Source of the DNA: Marilutibacter aestuarii | GTDB taxonomy: Bacteria; Pseudomonadota; Gammaproteobacteria; Xanthomonadales; Xanthomonadaceae | Length of the DNA: 48,408 nucleotides | Direction of reading: 5' to 3' | Assembly: GCF_006546775.1 (NCBI RefSeq) | Contig: NZ_VICE01000154.1 | Location: 1 to 48,408, forward strand | Shown here: positions 1 to 7,954 of the stretch, piece by piece | How the letters are laid out: each line of letters starts with the position of its first letter | Position numbering within the stretch: the stretch's first letter is position 1 | Translations under genes and position numbers: made by a program | Notes under the pieces: generated by a model | Databases searched by the model: none | The model's input: only the letters and a program-made list of their open reading frames with translations | What the model was told of the DNA's origin: nothing

Positions 1-537
1 AGGGCGTCGCCCGCGGCAAGGTTCATGGGTCCTCCCAGCGTCCTGCGACTGCTGGCGGAGTGGGGCGTGGAGGAAGGGCGCCTGTTCCCGGCCCGGGAAG
101 CCTGGGAGCCGCTTGCGCCCGGGCTGTCGGTCCATGCGGTCCCGGCCGCGCATCCCGAGATCCGTCGCGACCCGGAAGGCCGGCTGGACTGCGTCGGCTT
201 CGTCCTGCAGCGAGCCGGCCGGCGTGCCTATCTTGCGGGGGACACGAGTGTCAAGCAGGCGCTCATCGATGCCCTGGCGAAACTTGCCCCGATCGACGTC
301 GCGGTGTTGCCGGTGAACGAGCCCAATTTCTTCCGGGCCCGGCGCGGCATCATCGGCAACATGTCGGTGCGCGAAGCCTTCGCAATGGCGGACGAGCTTG
401 GGATTGGGACGGTGGTTCCAGTACACTGGGACATGTTTGCCGCGAATGCCGTGGGCCTTGACGAAATCCGGGCGGTTTATGCCCAGATGCAGCCGGCCTT
501 CAGCCTGTCCATCCAGCCAGCCCACTTCCCCGTTTGA
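1..537 (+). CDS. UlaG-like metallo-beta-lactamase-fold hydrolase, 5' truncated
   Basis: C-terminal part of an MBL-fold metal-dependent hydrolase. The frame is open to base 1 (the first codons read RASPAARF before the Met at 25), so the true start lies outside the window and the Met at 25 is internal. Visible motifs are YLAGDTS (the late metal-binding Asp), DVAVLPVNEP and VVPVHWDMF (the C-terminal metal-binding His), in the order found in UlaG-type L-ascorbate-6-phosphate lactonases and related lactonases or phosphodiesterases. The HxHxDH motif is off-window. It ends 10 bases before the next gene, which suggests co-transcription with the glycosyltransferase and sugar-activation genes that follow. 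A lactonase or phosphoester hydrolase role in making an unusual sugar acid is inference; the substrate cannot be read from the sequence. Confidence 0.8.
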   Translation, partial: RASPAARFMGPPSVLRLLAEWGVEEGRLFPAREAWEPLAPGLSVHAVPAAHPEIRRDPEGRLDCVGFVLQRAGRRAYLAGDTSVKQALIDALAKLAPIDVAVLPVNEPNFFRARRGIIGNMSVREAFAMADELGIGTVVPVHWDMFAANAVGLDEIRAVYAQMQPAFSLSIQPAHFPV

Positions 538-547
538 ACTCCATTTC

Positions 548-1429
548 ATGCTGATCAGCGTCGTTATCCGGACGCTCAACGAGGCGCGCTACCTCGGGGA
601 GTTGCTCGAATCCATCCACGGACAGGATCTTGGGCGATTCCGGGTCGAAGTGGTCGTCATCGACTCGGGATCCACCGACGGGACCCTCGAGATCGCGCAG
701 AGGCATGGTTGCGTCATCACCCACATCACGCGCGAGCAGTTTTCGTTCGGGCGCTCGCTGAACATGGGGTGCGAAGTCGCCTCGGGCGACATCCTCGTGC
801 TCGTCAGCGGGCATTGCGTCCCACGCGACGAACACTGGCTCCGCCTGCTCTGCGACCCCATCGCCAACGGTCTCGTCGACTATACCTATGGCCGGCAGTT
901 CGGGGGAGCGGAAAGCCACTTCAGTGAGTGTCGCATCTTCGGGAAGTATTTTCCGGAGGCATCGGCGGTGCCGCAGGAAGGCTTCTTCTGCAACAACGCG
1001 AACTCGGCCATTTCGAGGGCTGCCTGGGCAACGTACCGTTTCGACGAGGACGTCACGGGCCTGGAGGACATGGAGCTCGCACAGCGCCTGTGCCGTTCTG
1101 GCGGCAAGGTCGGCTACGTCGCCGAGGCAGGGGTGTACCACTACCATGCCGAGAGCTGGCCCCAGGTCCGGCGCCGTTTCGAACGGGAAGCCCTGGCGCT
1201 GCAGAAGATCATGCCCCAGATACACGTACGCCGACGCGATACCGTTCGATACATCTGCAGCAGCATCTGGCAGGACTGGAAGGCCGCCTGGGGCGAAGGC
1301 GCCTGGCTTCGCCATGCCTTGGGCATCATGCGATACCGCTTCTGCCAATACACGGGCTCTTTCATGGGCAACCACGAGCACCGCAAGTTGTCGCATGCGG
1401 AAAAAGACAAGTATTTCTATCCGAGCTGA
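548..1429 (+). CDS. Family 2 glycosyltransferase
   Basis: Predicted 293-residue cytoplasmic GT-A glycosyltransferase, probably adding one sugar to a lipid-linked O-antigen intermediate. Residues 1-12 (MLISVVIRTLNE) and VVVIDSGSTDG around 36-45 are the nucleotide-binding start of GT2 enzymes. NSAISRAAW and GLEDMEL (E173, D174) match the acceptor and catalytic-base region. At the position of the usual DxD metal motif it has VLVSGHCVP (SGH at 87-89), as in some rhamnosyltransferase-like GT2 enzymes where Asp is replaced. The start at 548 was chosen because the GT2 fold begins there and the gene then sits 10 bases after its neighbour; the longer open frame overlaps that gene and is not GT-like. 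The cytidylyltransferase begins 7 bases downstream, so a CMP-linked donor is possible (inference). Confidence 0.9.
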   Translation: MLISVVIRTLNEARYLGELLESIHGQDLGRFRVEVVVIDSGSTDGTLEIAQRHGCVITHITREQFSFGRSLNMGCEVASGDILVLVSGHCVPRDEHWLRLLCDPIANGLVDYTYGRQFGGAESHFSECRIFGKYFPEASAVPQEGFFCNNANSAISRAAWATYRFDEDVTGLEDMELAQRLCRSGGKVGYVAEAGVYHYHAESWPQVRRRFEREALALQKIMPQIHVRRRDTVRYICSSIWQDWKAAWGEGAWLRHALGIMRYRFCQYTGSFMGNHEHRKLSHAEKDKYFYPS

Positions 1430-1436
1430 TCGATCC

Positions 1437-2141
1437 ATGGACAAAAACAAGAAGAAGGTAGTCGCCCTGTTGCCGATGAAGGCGAACAGCGAGCGCGTCA
1501 AGGGCAAGAACTTTCGCGAATTCTGCGGCAAGCCGCTGTTCCGCTGGATCCTGGATACCTTGCTGGAAGTCGAAGAGATCGACGAGGTGGTGATCAATAC
1601 CGATGCGCGCCACATCCTCGCGGAGAACGGTCTCGTCGAAACCGAGCGGGTGAAGATCCGCGACCGCAAGGCCGAGATCTGCGGCGACATGGTGTCGATG
1701 AACCTGGTCCTGGCCGACGACGTCGCCAATGTCGACGCCGACGTCTACCTCATGACGCATACGACCAATCCGCTGGTCAGCGCCGACACCGTCCGGCGGG
1801 CCCTGGCGGCGTACGATGCCGCGTTGGCGTCGGGGAGCGCCGACTCCCTGTTCACGGTCGACAAGGTGCAGACCCGCTTCTATCGGGCTGACTGCAGCCC
1901 CGTGAACCACGATCCCGACAACCTGGTCCGCACCCAGGACCTGGAGCCCTGGTACGAGGAGAACTCGAACATCTACCTGTTCACCCGGCCGAGCTTCGAG
2001 TCCACCCAGGCAAGGATCGGGCGCAAGCCCATGATGTTCGAGGGCCCGCAGTTCGAGTCCATTGACATCGATACCCCGGACGATTGGGACTTCGCCGTCG
2101 TCGCGGCGCGTTTCATGCAGCAGCAGGGGCTGGCCGGATGA
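1437..2141 (+). CDS. CMP-sugar-type cytidylyltransferase (NeuA/KdsB family)
   Basis: Predicted 234-residue cytidylyltransferase that would activate a sugar acid or related acid with CTP to a CMP-linked donor. The N-terminus VVALLPMKANSERVKGKN (8-25) is the signature loop of the acylneuraminate/Kdo cytidylyltransferase family, with Lys where many members have Arg. Other family features are VVINTDA, LMTHTTNPLVSADTV (substrate and metal region) and the C-terminal DIDTPDDWDFA. The length fits single-domain members. It overlaps the next gene by 4 bases (ATGA), indicating translational coupling. No sialic-acid or legionaminic-acid synthase is present nearby, so the substrate is unlikely to be made by the classical NeuB route inside this window. 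The family is clear; the substrate is unknown. Confidence 0.88.
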   Translation: MDKNKKKVVALLPMKANSERVKGKNFREFCGKPLFRWILDTLLEVEEIDEVVINTDARHILAENGLVETERVKIRDRKAEICGDMVSMNLVLADDVANVDADVYLMTHTTNPLVSADTVRRALAAYDAALASGSADSLFTVDKVQTRFYRADCSPVNHDPDNLVRTQDLEPWYEENSNIYLFTRPSFESTQARIGRKPMMFEGPQFESIDIDTPDDWDFAVVAARFMQQQGLAG

Positions 2142-3073
2142 AGAAGATCCTCGTGACCTGCCCACCCATGCTGGGGATGATCGAAGAGTTCGTTCCGGTA
2201 GCGGCCGAACGCGGCTACGAACTCGTGCCGGCGAAGGTCACCCAAGTGATGACCGAAGAAGAGCTGATGGCGCAATTGCCCGGGTACGAAGGTTGGATCA
2301 TCGGCGACGATCCAGCCACGCGGCGCGTCTTCGAAGCAGGCCGGGCGGGCGAGCTCAAGGCGGCGGTGAAGTGGGGCATCGGCGTGGACAACGTCGATTT
2401 CGCCGCGTGCAAGGATCTTGGGATTCCCATCATCAACACACCCAACATGTTCGGGGGCGAAGTGGCGGACGTCGCGCTCGGCTACGTCATCGGCCTCGCG
2501 CGCGACCTGTTCCTGATCGATCGCGGCATTCGCCTCGACCACGGGTGGCCCAAGCCGCCGGGCATGAGCCTGGCCGGCAAGCGGGTGGCCCTGGTCGGCT
2601 TCGGGGACATCGGACGCAGTACCGCGAAACGGCTCGCGGCCTTTGATATGCCCATCGTTGCGTATGACCCGGGCAACGACGACGACGGCGGCATTGGCGG
2701 CGTGGAGCGCGCGACCTGGCCGCAGCGCATTGAAGAGGCCGACTTCATCGTCTTCACGTGCTCGCTGAACCCACGCAACCGCCACATGTTGAATGCCGAG
2801 GTGCTGGCCAGTGCGAAGCCGGGCGTCCAAGTGGTCAATGTGGCCCGTGGACCCTTGATCGACGAGCAGGCCCTGATCGACGCGCTCCAGTCTGGGCACG
2901 TGGCCGCAGCCGCGCTGGATGTCTTCGAGGTGGAACCCCTGCCCGCGGATTCGCCGCTACGGGCGATGCCGCGTTGCATCTTCGGCTCACACAACGGCTC
3001 CAACACGAAAGACGCCGTGCGACGGGCGAGCCAAGAGGCGATGGACAAGCTGTTCGGCTTCCTGGATAGCTGA
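2138..3073 (+). CDS. D-isomer-specific 2-hydroxyacid dehydrogenase
   Basis: Predicted 311-residue NAD(P)-dependent D-2-hydroxyacid dehydrogenase of the phosphoglycerate/lactate dehydrogenase family. It would interconvert a 2-keto acid and a D-2-hydroxy acid. The Rossmann motif is VALVGFGDIG (150-159). Catalytic residues are R237 in NVARGPL, E266 in DVFEVEPL and H285 in GSHNGSN; the last departs from the usual PHxAG context but keeps the His. The substrate-binding segment WGIGVDNVD is typical. It starts in the ATGA overlap with the cytidylyltransferase, and the next gene begins one base after its stop. This tight packing suggests that its product feeds the CMP-activation step or modifies the same precursor (inference). 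It is unlikely to be SerA because there is no ACT domain and the context is polysaccharide synthesis. Confidence 0.88.
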   Translation: MKKILVTCPPMLGMIEEFVPVAAERGYELVPAKVTQVMTEEELMAQLPGYEGWIIGDDPATRRVFEAGRAGELKAAVKWGIGVDNVDFAACKDLGIPIINTPNMFGGEVADVALGYVIGLARDLFLIDRGIRLDHGWPKPPGMSLAGKRVALVGFGDIGRSTAKRLAAFDMPIVAYDPGNDDDGGIGGVERATWPQRIEEADFIVFTCSLNPRNRHMLNAEVLASAKPGVQVVNVARGPLIDEQALIDALQSGHVAAAALDVFEVEPLPADSPLRAMPRCIFGSHNGSNTKDAVRRASQEAMDKLFGFLDS

Positions 3074-3074
3074 C

Positions 3075-3815
3075 GTGGGCTGCGTCGTGGTCACGGGTGC
3101 AGCCGGTGGAATTGGCCAAGCGCTGGTGCGAGGCTTCGTTCAGGCCGGTAGCGACGTGATCGCAGTGGATCGGGTCGAGAGGCCAGCCGACCTTGCGACC
3201 GACCAGTACATCTCGTGCGATCTGGCGCGCACGGTTCGTGATCCCGCCCACGCAGGCGAGATTTTCGCGAAAGTGCGCGCCGCGTTGGGTGCTCGCCCCC
3301 TCGATGCGCTCATCAACAACGCAGCGATCCAGATCCTCGGGAGCATCGAGAGCCTGGATCGCGACGCCTGGCGGGACAGCCTGGAAGTCAATTTGCTGGC
3401 TCCCTTCATCTGGACACAGGCGCTTTTGCCGGAGCTGGAAGCCAGTAGGGGCAGCGTACTCAACATCAGTAGCATCCATGCCCGGCTGACCAAACCTGGC
3501 TTCGTGGCATACGCCACCAGCAAGGCGGCGCTCAGCGGCATGACGCGCGCCATGGCGGTCGAACTGGGTTCTCGCGTGCGAGTGAATGCGATCGAGCCAG
3601 CAGCCATCGATACGCCGATGTTGCGGGCCGGGTTCTCCGGAAACGCGGAAGGGTTCTCAGCACTTGAATCGCATCATCCCGTGGGCCAGGTCGGGTCTGC
3701 CGAAGGGTTGGCGTCCCTAGCCGTTGCCATAGTCAGGGAGGGATCGGGTTTCCTATCCGGTTCGCTCGTTGGGTTGGATGGTGCGATCGCCGCTAGGCTG
3801 CACGATCCGGTATAG
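3075..3815 (+). CDS. Short-chain dehydrogenase/reductase
   Basis: Predicted 246-residue classical SDR oxidoreductase. Visible are the cofactor motif VTGAAGGIG (6-14), NNAA (81-84), catalytic Ser in NISSIHA (around 132-133) and YATSK (Y146, K150). The Pro-Xaa-Ile-like segment IEPAAIDTPM follows as expected. The start is taken as GTG at 3075, one base after the upstream stop, because the Rossmann strand begins immediately (MGCVVVTG) and no closer ATG exists. The ribosome site is weak, so coupling to the upstream gene is likely. It closes the five-gene module; a 134-base gap follows. It could oxidise or reduce a sugar or keto-acid precursor for the cytidylyltransferase (inference); FabG-like lipid roles are less likely in this context. 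Confidence 0.88.
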   Translation: MGCVVVTGAAGGIGQALVRGFVQAGSDVIAVDRVERPADLATDQYISCDLARTVRDPAHAGEIFAKVRAALGARPLDALINNAAIQILGSIESLDRDAWRDSLEVNLLAPFIWTQALLPELEASRGSVLNISSIHARLTKPGFVAYATSKAALSGMTRAMAVELGSRVRVNAIEPAAIDTPMLRAGFSGNAEGFSALESHHPVGQVGSAEGLASLAVAIVREGSGFLSGSLVGLDGAIAARLHDPV

Positions 3816-3949
3816 GATTTGAATCGACACGGGCGCTGACCTGCCCGGATCTCTGCTCATTCGAACCTTTGGGTCGCACTTGCGCCATCAGCGGCAGCGA
3901 TTCGGAGCGCCTTCGATGAGAAAAAACACTAAAGAAGGTGACGAAAGCG
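3816..3949. other. Intergenic gap before the pyruvyl transferase gene
   Basis: A 134-base gap with an A-rich end (AAAAAACACTAAAGAAGG, about 3920-3938) just upstream of the next start. GC content begins to fall here relative to the preceding genes. No convincing promoter pair or terminator hairpin was found, although a break in gene spacing makes a promoter possible. Confidence 0.4.
3934..3941 (+). promoter_or_regulatory. Ribosome binding site deciding the start at 3950
   Basis: GAAGGTGA lies 8 bases before the ATG at 3950. The alternative GTG start at 3938 lies inside this site, so the ATG is preferred. Confidence 0.55.
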
Positions 3950-5167
3950 ATGGACAGGATCTACTTCCACTCGACCGCACAGACGCTACATCGGCAGGTC
4001 GATCCAGCCCCCTACACCAATGGCCTGCCATGCCCGGCAGTAAACACCATCGAGGACCTGAAGCCCTCGTTTTCCCTGACAGGGAACAAGGGGAACATGG
4101 TTCATGCGGAGGCAGTGCTCAAACTGCTCAACGTAAACCGCTCCAGGTCCTGTGTCGGCAACTTGTCTCACCTGCATAAGGCGCTTGGCAAGGGCTTCGG
4201 AGAGTACATGCGGAGTCACTTTGACTTCGTTGTTTTGAGCATGGCCAATTTCATCAGGAAGGGGATGAACCACACGGGTCTCGTGGCCGTGCTGAAAGAG
4301 GTCGATGTTCCTCTGGTGGTGTTTGGCGCGGGAATGCAGACTCCGGTGCAGGATCCTGGGGTGCTGCATCCGTCCACGAGGGAGCTGCTCGATCTTCTGA
4401 ACAAGAAGTGCACGCTTCTGGGCGTACGTGGCGAGAAGACGTCCGAGTTCATGAAGTCACTTGGACTGCATAATCACAAGATTCTCGGATGCCCTTCTTT
4501 GTACGTCTATCCGAAGAACATACTCTCCATAAAGGCGGCGGGTTATTCGCCCGGTTGTCGCTGGGCTACGGCGGGTCACGTTTCCTACAATAATCTCGAT
4601 GGCTCCAGGCCTGGCTTCAAACGCGCGAGTACTTTCCTGGATTGCATGGAGGGCGTGCGTCCGGATTACGTATTTCAAGACGAAGTGTTCTCGTATGCTG
4701 ATATAGAGTCGCGACCCGACGTATATGACGATGCAACGGGACGGCTCAGTGCCGAAGTGATCAACGACTTCTTCAAGCAGCGGCTGGGGCTGAAACTACC
4801 TTTCACTGACTACTACTGGTTCAATGAGGTGAGCCAATGGCGGCAGTACATGATGAGAGTCGATTTCTACCTCGGCGATCGCTTCCATGGCGGGGTCGCG
4901 GGCCTGCAAGCGGGGGTGCCGGCCATCTTCATTGCCGGTGATCAGCGTATCGACGAACTTACGGATTTCTTCGGAATGCCGAAGACTACTTTCTCCGAGC
5001 TCAAGCAGTCGGGCGTGGAGGCGATTGTGGAGGAACAGTGCTCGCTTGAGGCGCTGACCGTATTCAAGACACGCTACCGCAAGCGATTGGAGCCGTTTGT
5101 CAAAGCCGTTGAGTCAGCGGGGTTGAGCTTGGTGAACAGGAATCAGCTGCTCGCAGCAGCGGTATAG
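3950..5167 (+). CDS. Polysaccharide pyruvyl transferase family protein
   Basis: Predicted 405-residue member of the polysaccharide pyruvyl transferase family (PF04230), which typically adds pyruvate ketals from PEP to sugars in exopolysaccharides or secondary cell-wall polymers. Family features are the early SLTGNKGNMVHAEAVLKLL segment, DFVVLSMANFIRKG, VVFGAGMQ, the LLGVRGEKTSEFMKSLG block and the conserved C-terminal GDRFHGGVAGLQAGVPAIF. ATG at 3950 is chosen over GTG at 3938 because of the ribosome site. Local GC is clearly lower (roughly 52-55% in places, for example 4681-4740) than in the housekeeping genes (near 70%), suggesting recent transfer. Some family members are GT-B-like glycosyl or phosphoglycosyl transferases, so pyruvylation is likely but not certain. 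Confidence 0.8.
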   Translation: MDRIYFHSTAQTLHRQVDPAPYTNGLPCPAVNTIEDLKPSFSLTGNKGNMVHAEAVLKLLNVNRSRSCVGNLSHLHKALGKGFGEYMRSHFDFVVLSMANFIRKGMNHTGLVAVLKEVDVPLVVFGAGMQTPVQDPGVLHPSTRELLDLLNKKCTLLGVRGEKTSEFMKSLGLHNHKILGCPSLYVYPKNILSIKAAGYSPGCRWATAGHVSYNNLDGSRPGFKRASTFLDCMEGVRPDYVFQDEVFSYADIESRPDVYDDATGRLSAEVINDFFKQRLGLKLPFTDYYWFNEVSQWRQYMMRVDFYLGDRFHGGVAGLQAGVPAIFIAGDQRIDELTDFFGMPKTTFSELKQSGVEAIVEEQCSLEALTVFKTRYRKRLEPFVKAVESAGLSLVNRNQLLAAAV

Positions 5168-5252
5168 GATGCGCTCTCCGCTATCACGGAGGCCATGCGT
5201 GGATCAAGCGCGCCCACCTGTATCGGCTCTAGAAGAATGAGATTTTTTTGAA

Positions 5253-7706
5253 ATGGCAATGGGAATTGCAGATGTGAACAAGCTCGAGCGAAGCGGCGAT
5301 ATCGTCGCTGCGCTCGAGCTCGTGACTGAACTCATCAGGCGTGTCGAGAACACAGACCCTGACCTGGCCCGGATCTACCGTCGGACAGAAGCGCGACTGC
5401 TGCTGCTCCTTGAAGGAAGCCATCGCTGGCACGGGCAAGGCGTGGCAATCGTCGAAGGGTCGGGGCTGTTCCAGACGGGCGCAGAGTCGTTGTCGCCCAC
5501 GCGTGCGGCGCCCCTCGTGTCATTGGTGGTGCCATGCTTCAACGCCGAGAAGTTCCTTCAGGCTACGCTGGAGAGCATCCGGTCCCAGACCTATGGCAGG
5601 TTCGAATGCATTCTGGTTGATGACTTTTCCAAGGACTCATCCGCCTCGATGGCCAAGGCCATGGCGCAGTCTGACAAGCGCTTCCGGTTTTACCAGCACC
5701 GCGCCAACGGGGGGCTGGCTGCTTCGAGGAATTCCGGCCTCAGGCTTGCAAGGGGGGAGTTGGTTGCCTTCCTGGATTCCGACGATCTCTTGGCACCCGA
5801 ATCCATTGCGAACCGCGTGGCGGCATTGGCGCCGTTGATGGGCCATGGTGCGGTGGCCGGTTCCTACGACTTCTCCGAAACAATCGCGGAGGACCACAGC
5901 GGCCCGATCAAGGCTGTACGCTTGTCCGGAAAGCCGCATTTCGTGGACTTCGTCTCGACGAGAGGTGACTGCCCCTTCAATGCCAATCAGCCATTGATCA
6001 AGCGTAATGTGCTGGTAGAGATGGGAGGGTTCCCCGAAGAATACCCGCAAGCTGAGGACTGGCGCCTGTGGTCAAAGGTGCTGAGGGCGGGATATGTATT
6101 TGTATCTGCACCTACGATCGGGAGTGGCTATCGCCAGACATCTGGCAGCATGATTCGGCGGGCCCCCCTTCTCCACGTCGAACGCTCGCGAGGGAATTTC
6201 TTCCGGGCGCATGCGCCACAGGGTGGGGACACCGACCCCGTCGAGGTTGCGTACGAAGATGGATTCTACGCGGCTGCGATTTTCGACAAGGAATGGGGGT
6301 ATTACTTTGCGCAGCACCACTTCACCACGCGCGTGTTCAACTTCATTGGCATCGAATTGGCGAGGCTGGACGAGTTGCAAGTCAAGCCCGACTACGAGGG
6401 TTTGCGAGATATAGTATTGATGCACATCCCGGATTTCTATTCCTGCGTCTCAGGCTACTCGGGGAAGAATCTCCTGGGCTGGCTGGAGAATGGATTCAAG
6501 CGATATTACGGGGTCACGGTGCTGGATGAGGGCCTCGCACAGCGCTTTTCCAGAGCGGCTCGATGTCTCATCGGCTGCGTCTTCGACGGCGTTGACGTGA
6601 AGGCCATAGGGGGAAGGATTCTTGCGACCAGGCGACTCGAACGGTTGCCCGACGAGGTTGTGGATCTGGTCTTCGTACCCCACAAGAAGTACCACACCCG
6701 AAGCTTCGAGCTTCTGATCCCAAAGTTGCGCGCGGCTGGGCTGACATTCAGGTTCGTCGATATTTCGGTTCCTTATCGGGATGAAGAGGCCTTCGATCCG
6801 AGTTTGGCCGAGCATTTCATGTCATACAACGAGTTCGTCTTTTCGCGGGTGCTGCCCAAGGTGATCGTATGCATGAACGACTGGGACACGGTCGTCAAAC
6901 CGCTTGTCAAGCACGCGAACAGTTGCGGGATACCCACCGTAGGCATCGTGGAGGGAGTTCAGGATTTTCTGGACAGCGACACGGGTAGAAAGCGGAGCCC
7001 ATACCGCGAGGTCGCGAATGTCTTTCTGCCGGGTAACTTCGACCGCAAGTATTTCCCGGAAACTGGACAGACCTTGTGGGTTACGGGGGTGCAAAGGCTC
7101 GATGGGCTCGGGTCCCACAAGGAGTCCAGGGCTCGCGCCAACCGCGGCCCGGTTGTCAAGGTGGTCGTGAATGTCAACTTCTCCTACGGCGTCATGACTG
7201 ATCGTCGCGCGGATTGGTTGAGTGATATTCAGTCGGCCTGCAACGAGTGCGGCTTCGAGATGATCGTGTCGCAACACCCTCAGGATCAGGGCGACCTGTC
7301 GAGCTACAACGTGAGCGACAGGGGCCTGTATGACCTGCTCGTGGATTGCGACGTGCTCATAAGTCGGTTCAGTGGCGCCATCTTGGAATCGCTGGTCATC
7401 GGTTGCCCGGTCGTTTACTACAACGGCCATGGGGAGCTGGTAGACAAGTTCTTTGATCCCCTTGGCGGTTTCCATGCCGCAAACGACAAGCGTTCGCTGG
7501 TTTCCGCGCTCAGGGCCGCTGTTGCCGATGATCCTGCGCCTGGGACCTTCCTGGAGCAGCACTGCGACATCACGCCCGACGAAACCAGGACCTCGGTCGA
7601 CAAGAGCGTGGACGCCCTGCAGGCGATCGTGGCCCGGTCGACGTTCAACGTGGAGGAGGGAATTCGGTTCAAGGGCTTGCTCGGCGCACGGTTGCTTACG
7701 GGTTGA
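5253..7706 (+). CDS. Two-domain GT2 plus GT-B-like transferase
   Basis: Predicted 817-residue protein with at least two catalytic-looking parts. Residues about 84-330 are a GT2 domain: PLVSLVVPCFNAEKFLQ, ILVDDFSKDSS, NGGLAASRNSGL, FLDSDD (around 174-179, the metal motif) and YPQAEDWRLW (catalytic-base region). Residues about 440-800 resemble a GT-B or CDP-glycerol glycerophosphotransferase-like domain: VDLVFVPHKKYHT (around 469) and FSGAILESLVIGCPVVYY (around 705), the nucleotide-binding end of that fold. Residues 1-80 match nothing I know. The start at 5253 is uncertain; Met3 is an alternative and the ribosome site is poor. GC is low, like the preceding gene. It may add two different groups to one repeat unit (inference). 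Confidence 0.78.
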   Translation: MAMGIADVNKLERSGDIVAALELVTELIRRVENTDPDLARIYRRTEARLLLLLEGSHRWHGQGVAIVEGSGLFQTGAESLSPTRAAPLVSLVVPCFNAEKFLQATLESIRSQTYGRFECILVDDFSKDSSASMAKAMAQSDKRFRFYQHRANGGLAASRNSGLRLARGELVAFLDSDDLLAPESIANRVAALAPLMGHGAVAGSYDFSETIAEDHSGPIKAVRLSGKPHFVDFVSTRGDCPFNANQPLIKRNVLVEMGGFPEEYPQAEDWRLWSKVLRAGYVFVSAPTIGSGYRQTSGSMIRRAPLLHVERSRGNFFRAHAPQGGDTDPVEVAYEDGFYAAAIFDKEWGYYFAQHHFTTRVFNFIGIELARLDELQVKPDYEGLRDIVLMHIPDFYSCVSGYSGKNLLGWLENGFKRYYGVTVLDEGLAQRFSRAARCLIGCVFDGVDVKAIGGRILATRRLERLPDEVVDLVFVPHKKYHTRSFELLIPKLRAAGLTFRFVDISVPYRDEEAFDPSLAEHFMSYNEFVFSRVLPKVIVCMNDWDTVVKPLVKHANSCGIPTVGIVEGVQDFLDSDTGRKRSPYREVANVFLPGNFDRKYFPETGQTLWVTGVQRLDGLGSHKESRARANRGPVVKVVVNVNFSYGVMTDRRADWLSDIQSACNECGFEMIVSQHPQDQGDLSSYNVSDRGLYDLLVDCDVLISRFSGAILESLVIGCPVVYYNGHGELVDKFFDPLGGFHAANDKRSLVSALRAAVADDPAPGTFLEQHCDITPDETRTSVDKSVDALQAIVARSTFNVEEGIRFKGLLGARLLTG

Positions 7707-7954
7707 GGGTTGGCCATCGGGGGTTCGATACTCCTAGGTCATGCGCTGCGTGCTCACGACCCCGCCAGGCCTGATCTTGGAGGGACTCGTACAAGAGCTG
7801 GTAGTGGGCGTATTGGAGCTTGCGCGCTCTCTTCTGCGTCACACTGCCGTTCGTTCGGACTTGGTGAGGATCGTAGCGGGATCTACCATCTGGCCGGGTT
7901 CGCTCGCTTCCATATTCTGAACAGTCCCACCAATTCGATCACTTTGTTCCTTGA
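7707..7954. other. 248-base gap without a supported gene
   Basis: The largest gap inside the island. A short open frame (about 7710-7973) runs through it, but its peptide is low in hydrophobic periodicity, lacks motifs and would overlap the gmd start, so it is not called. The segment probably holds a promoter for gmd-fcl, yet no clear promoter pair or hairpin could be identified. Confidence 0.45.
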
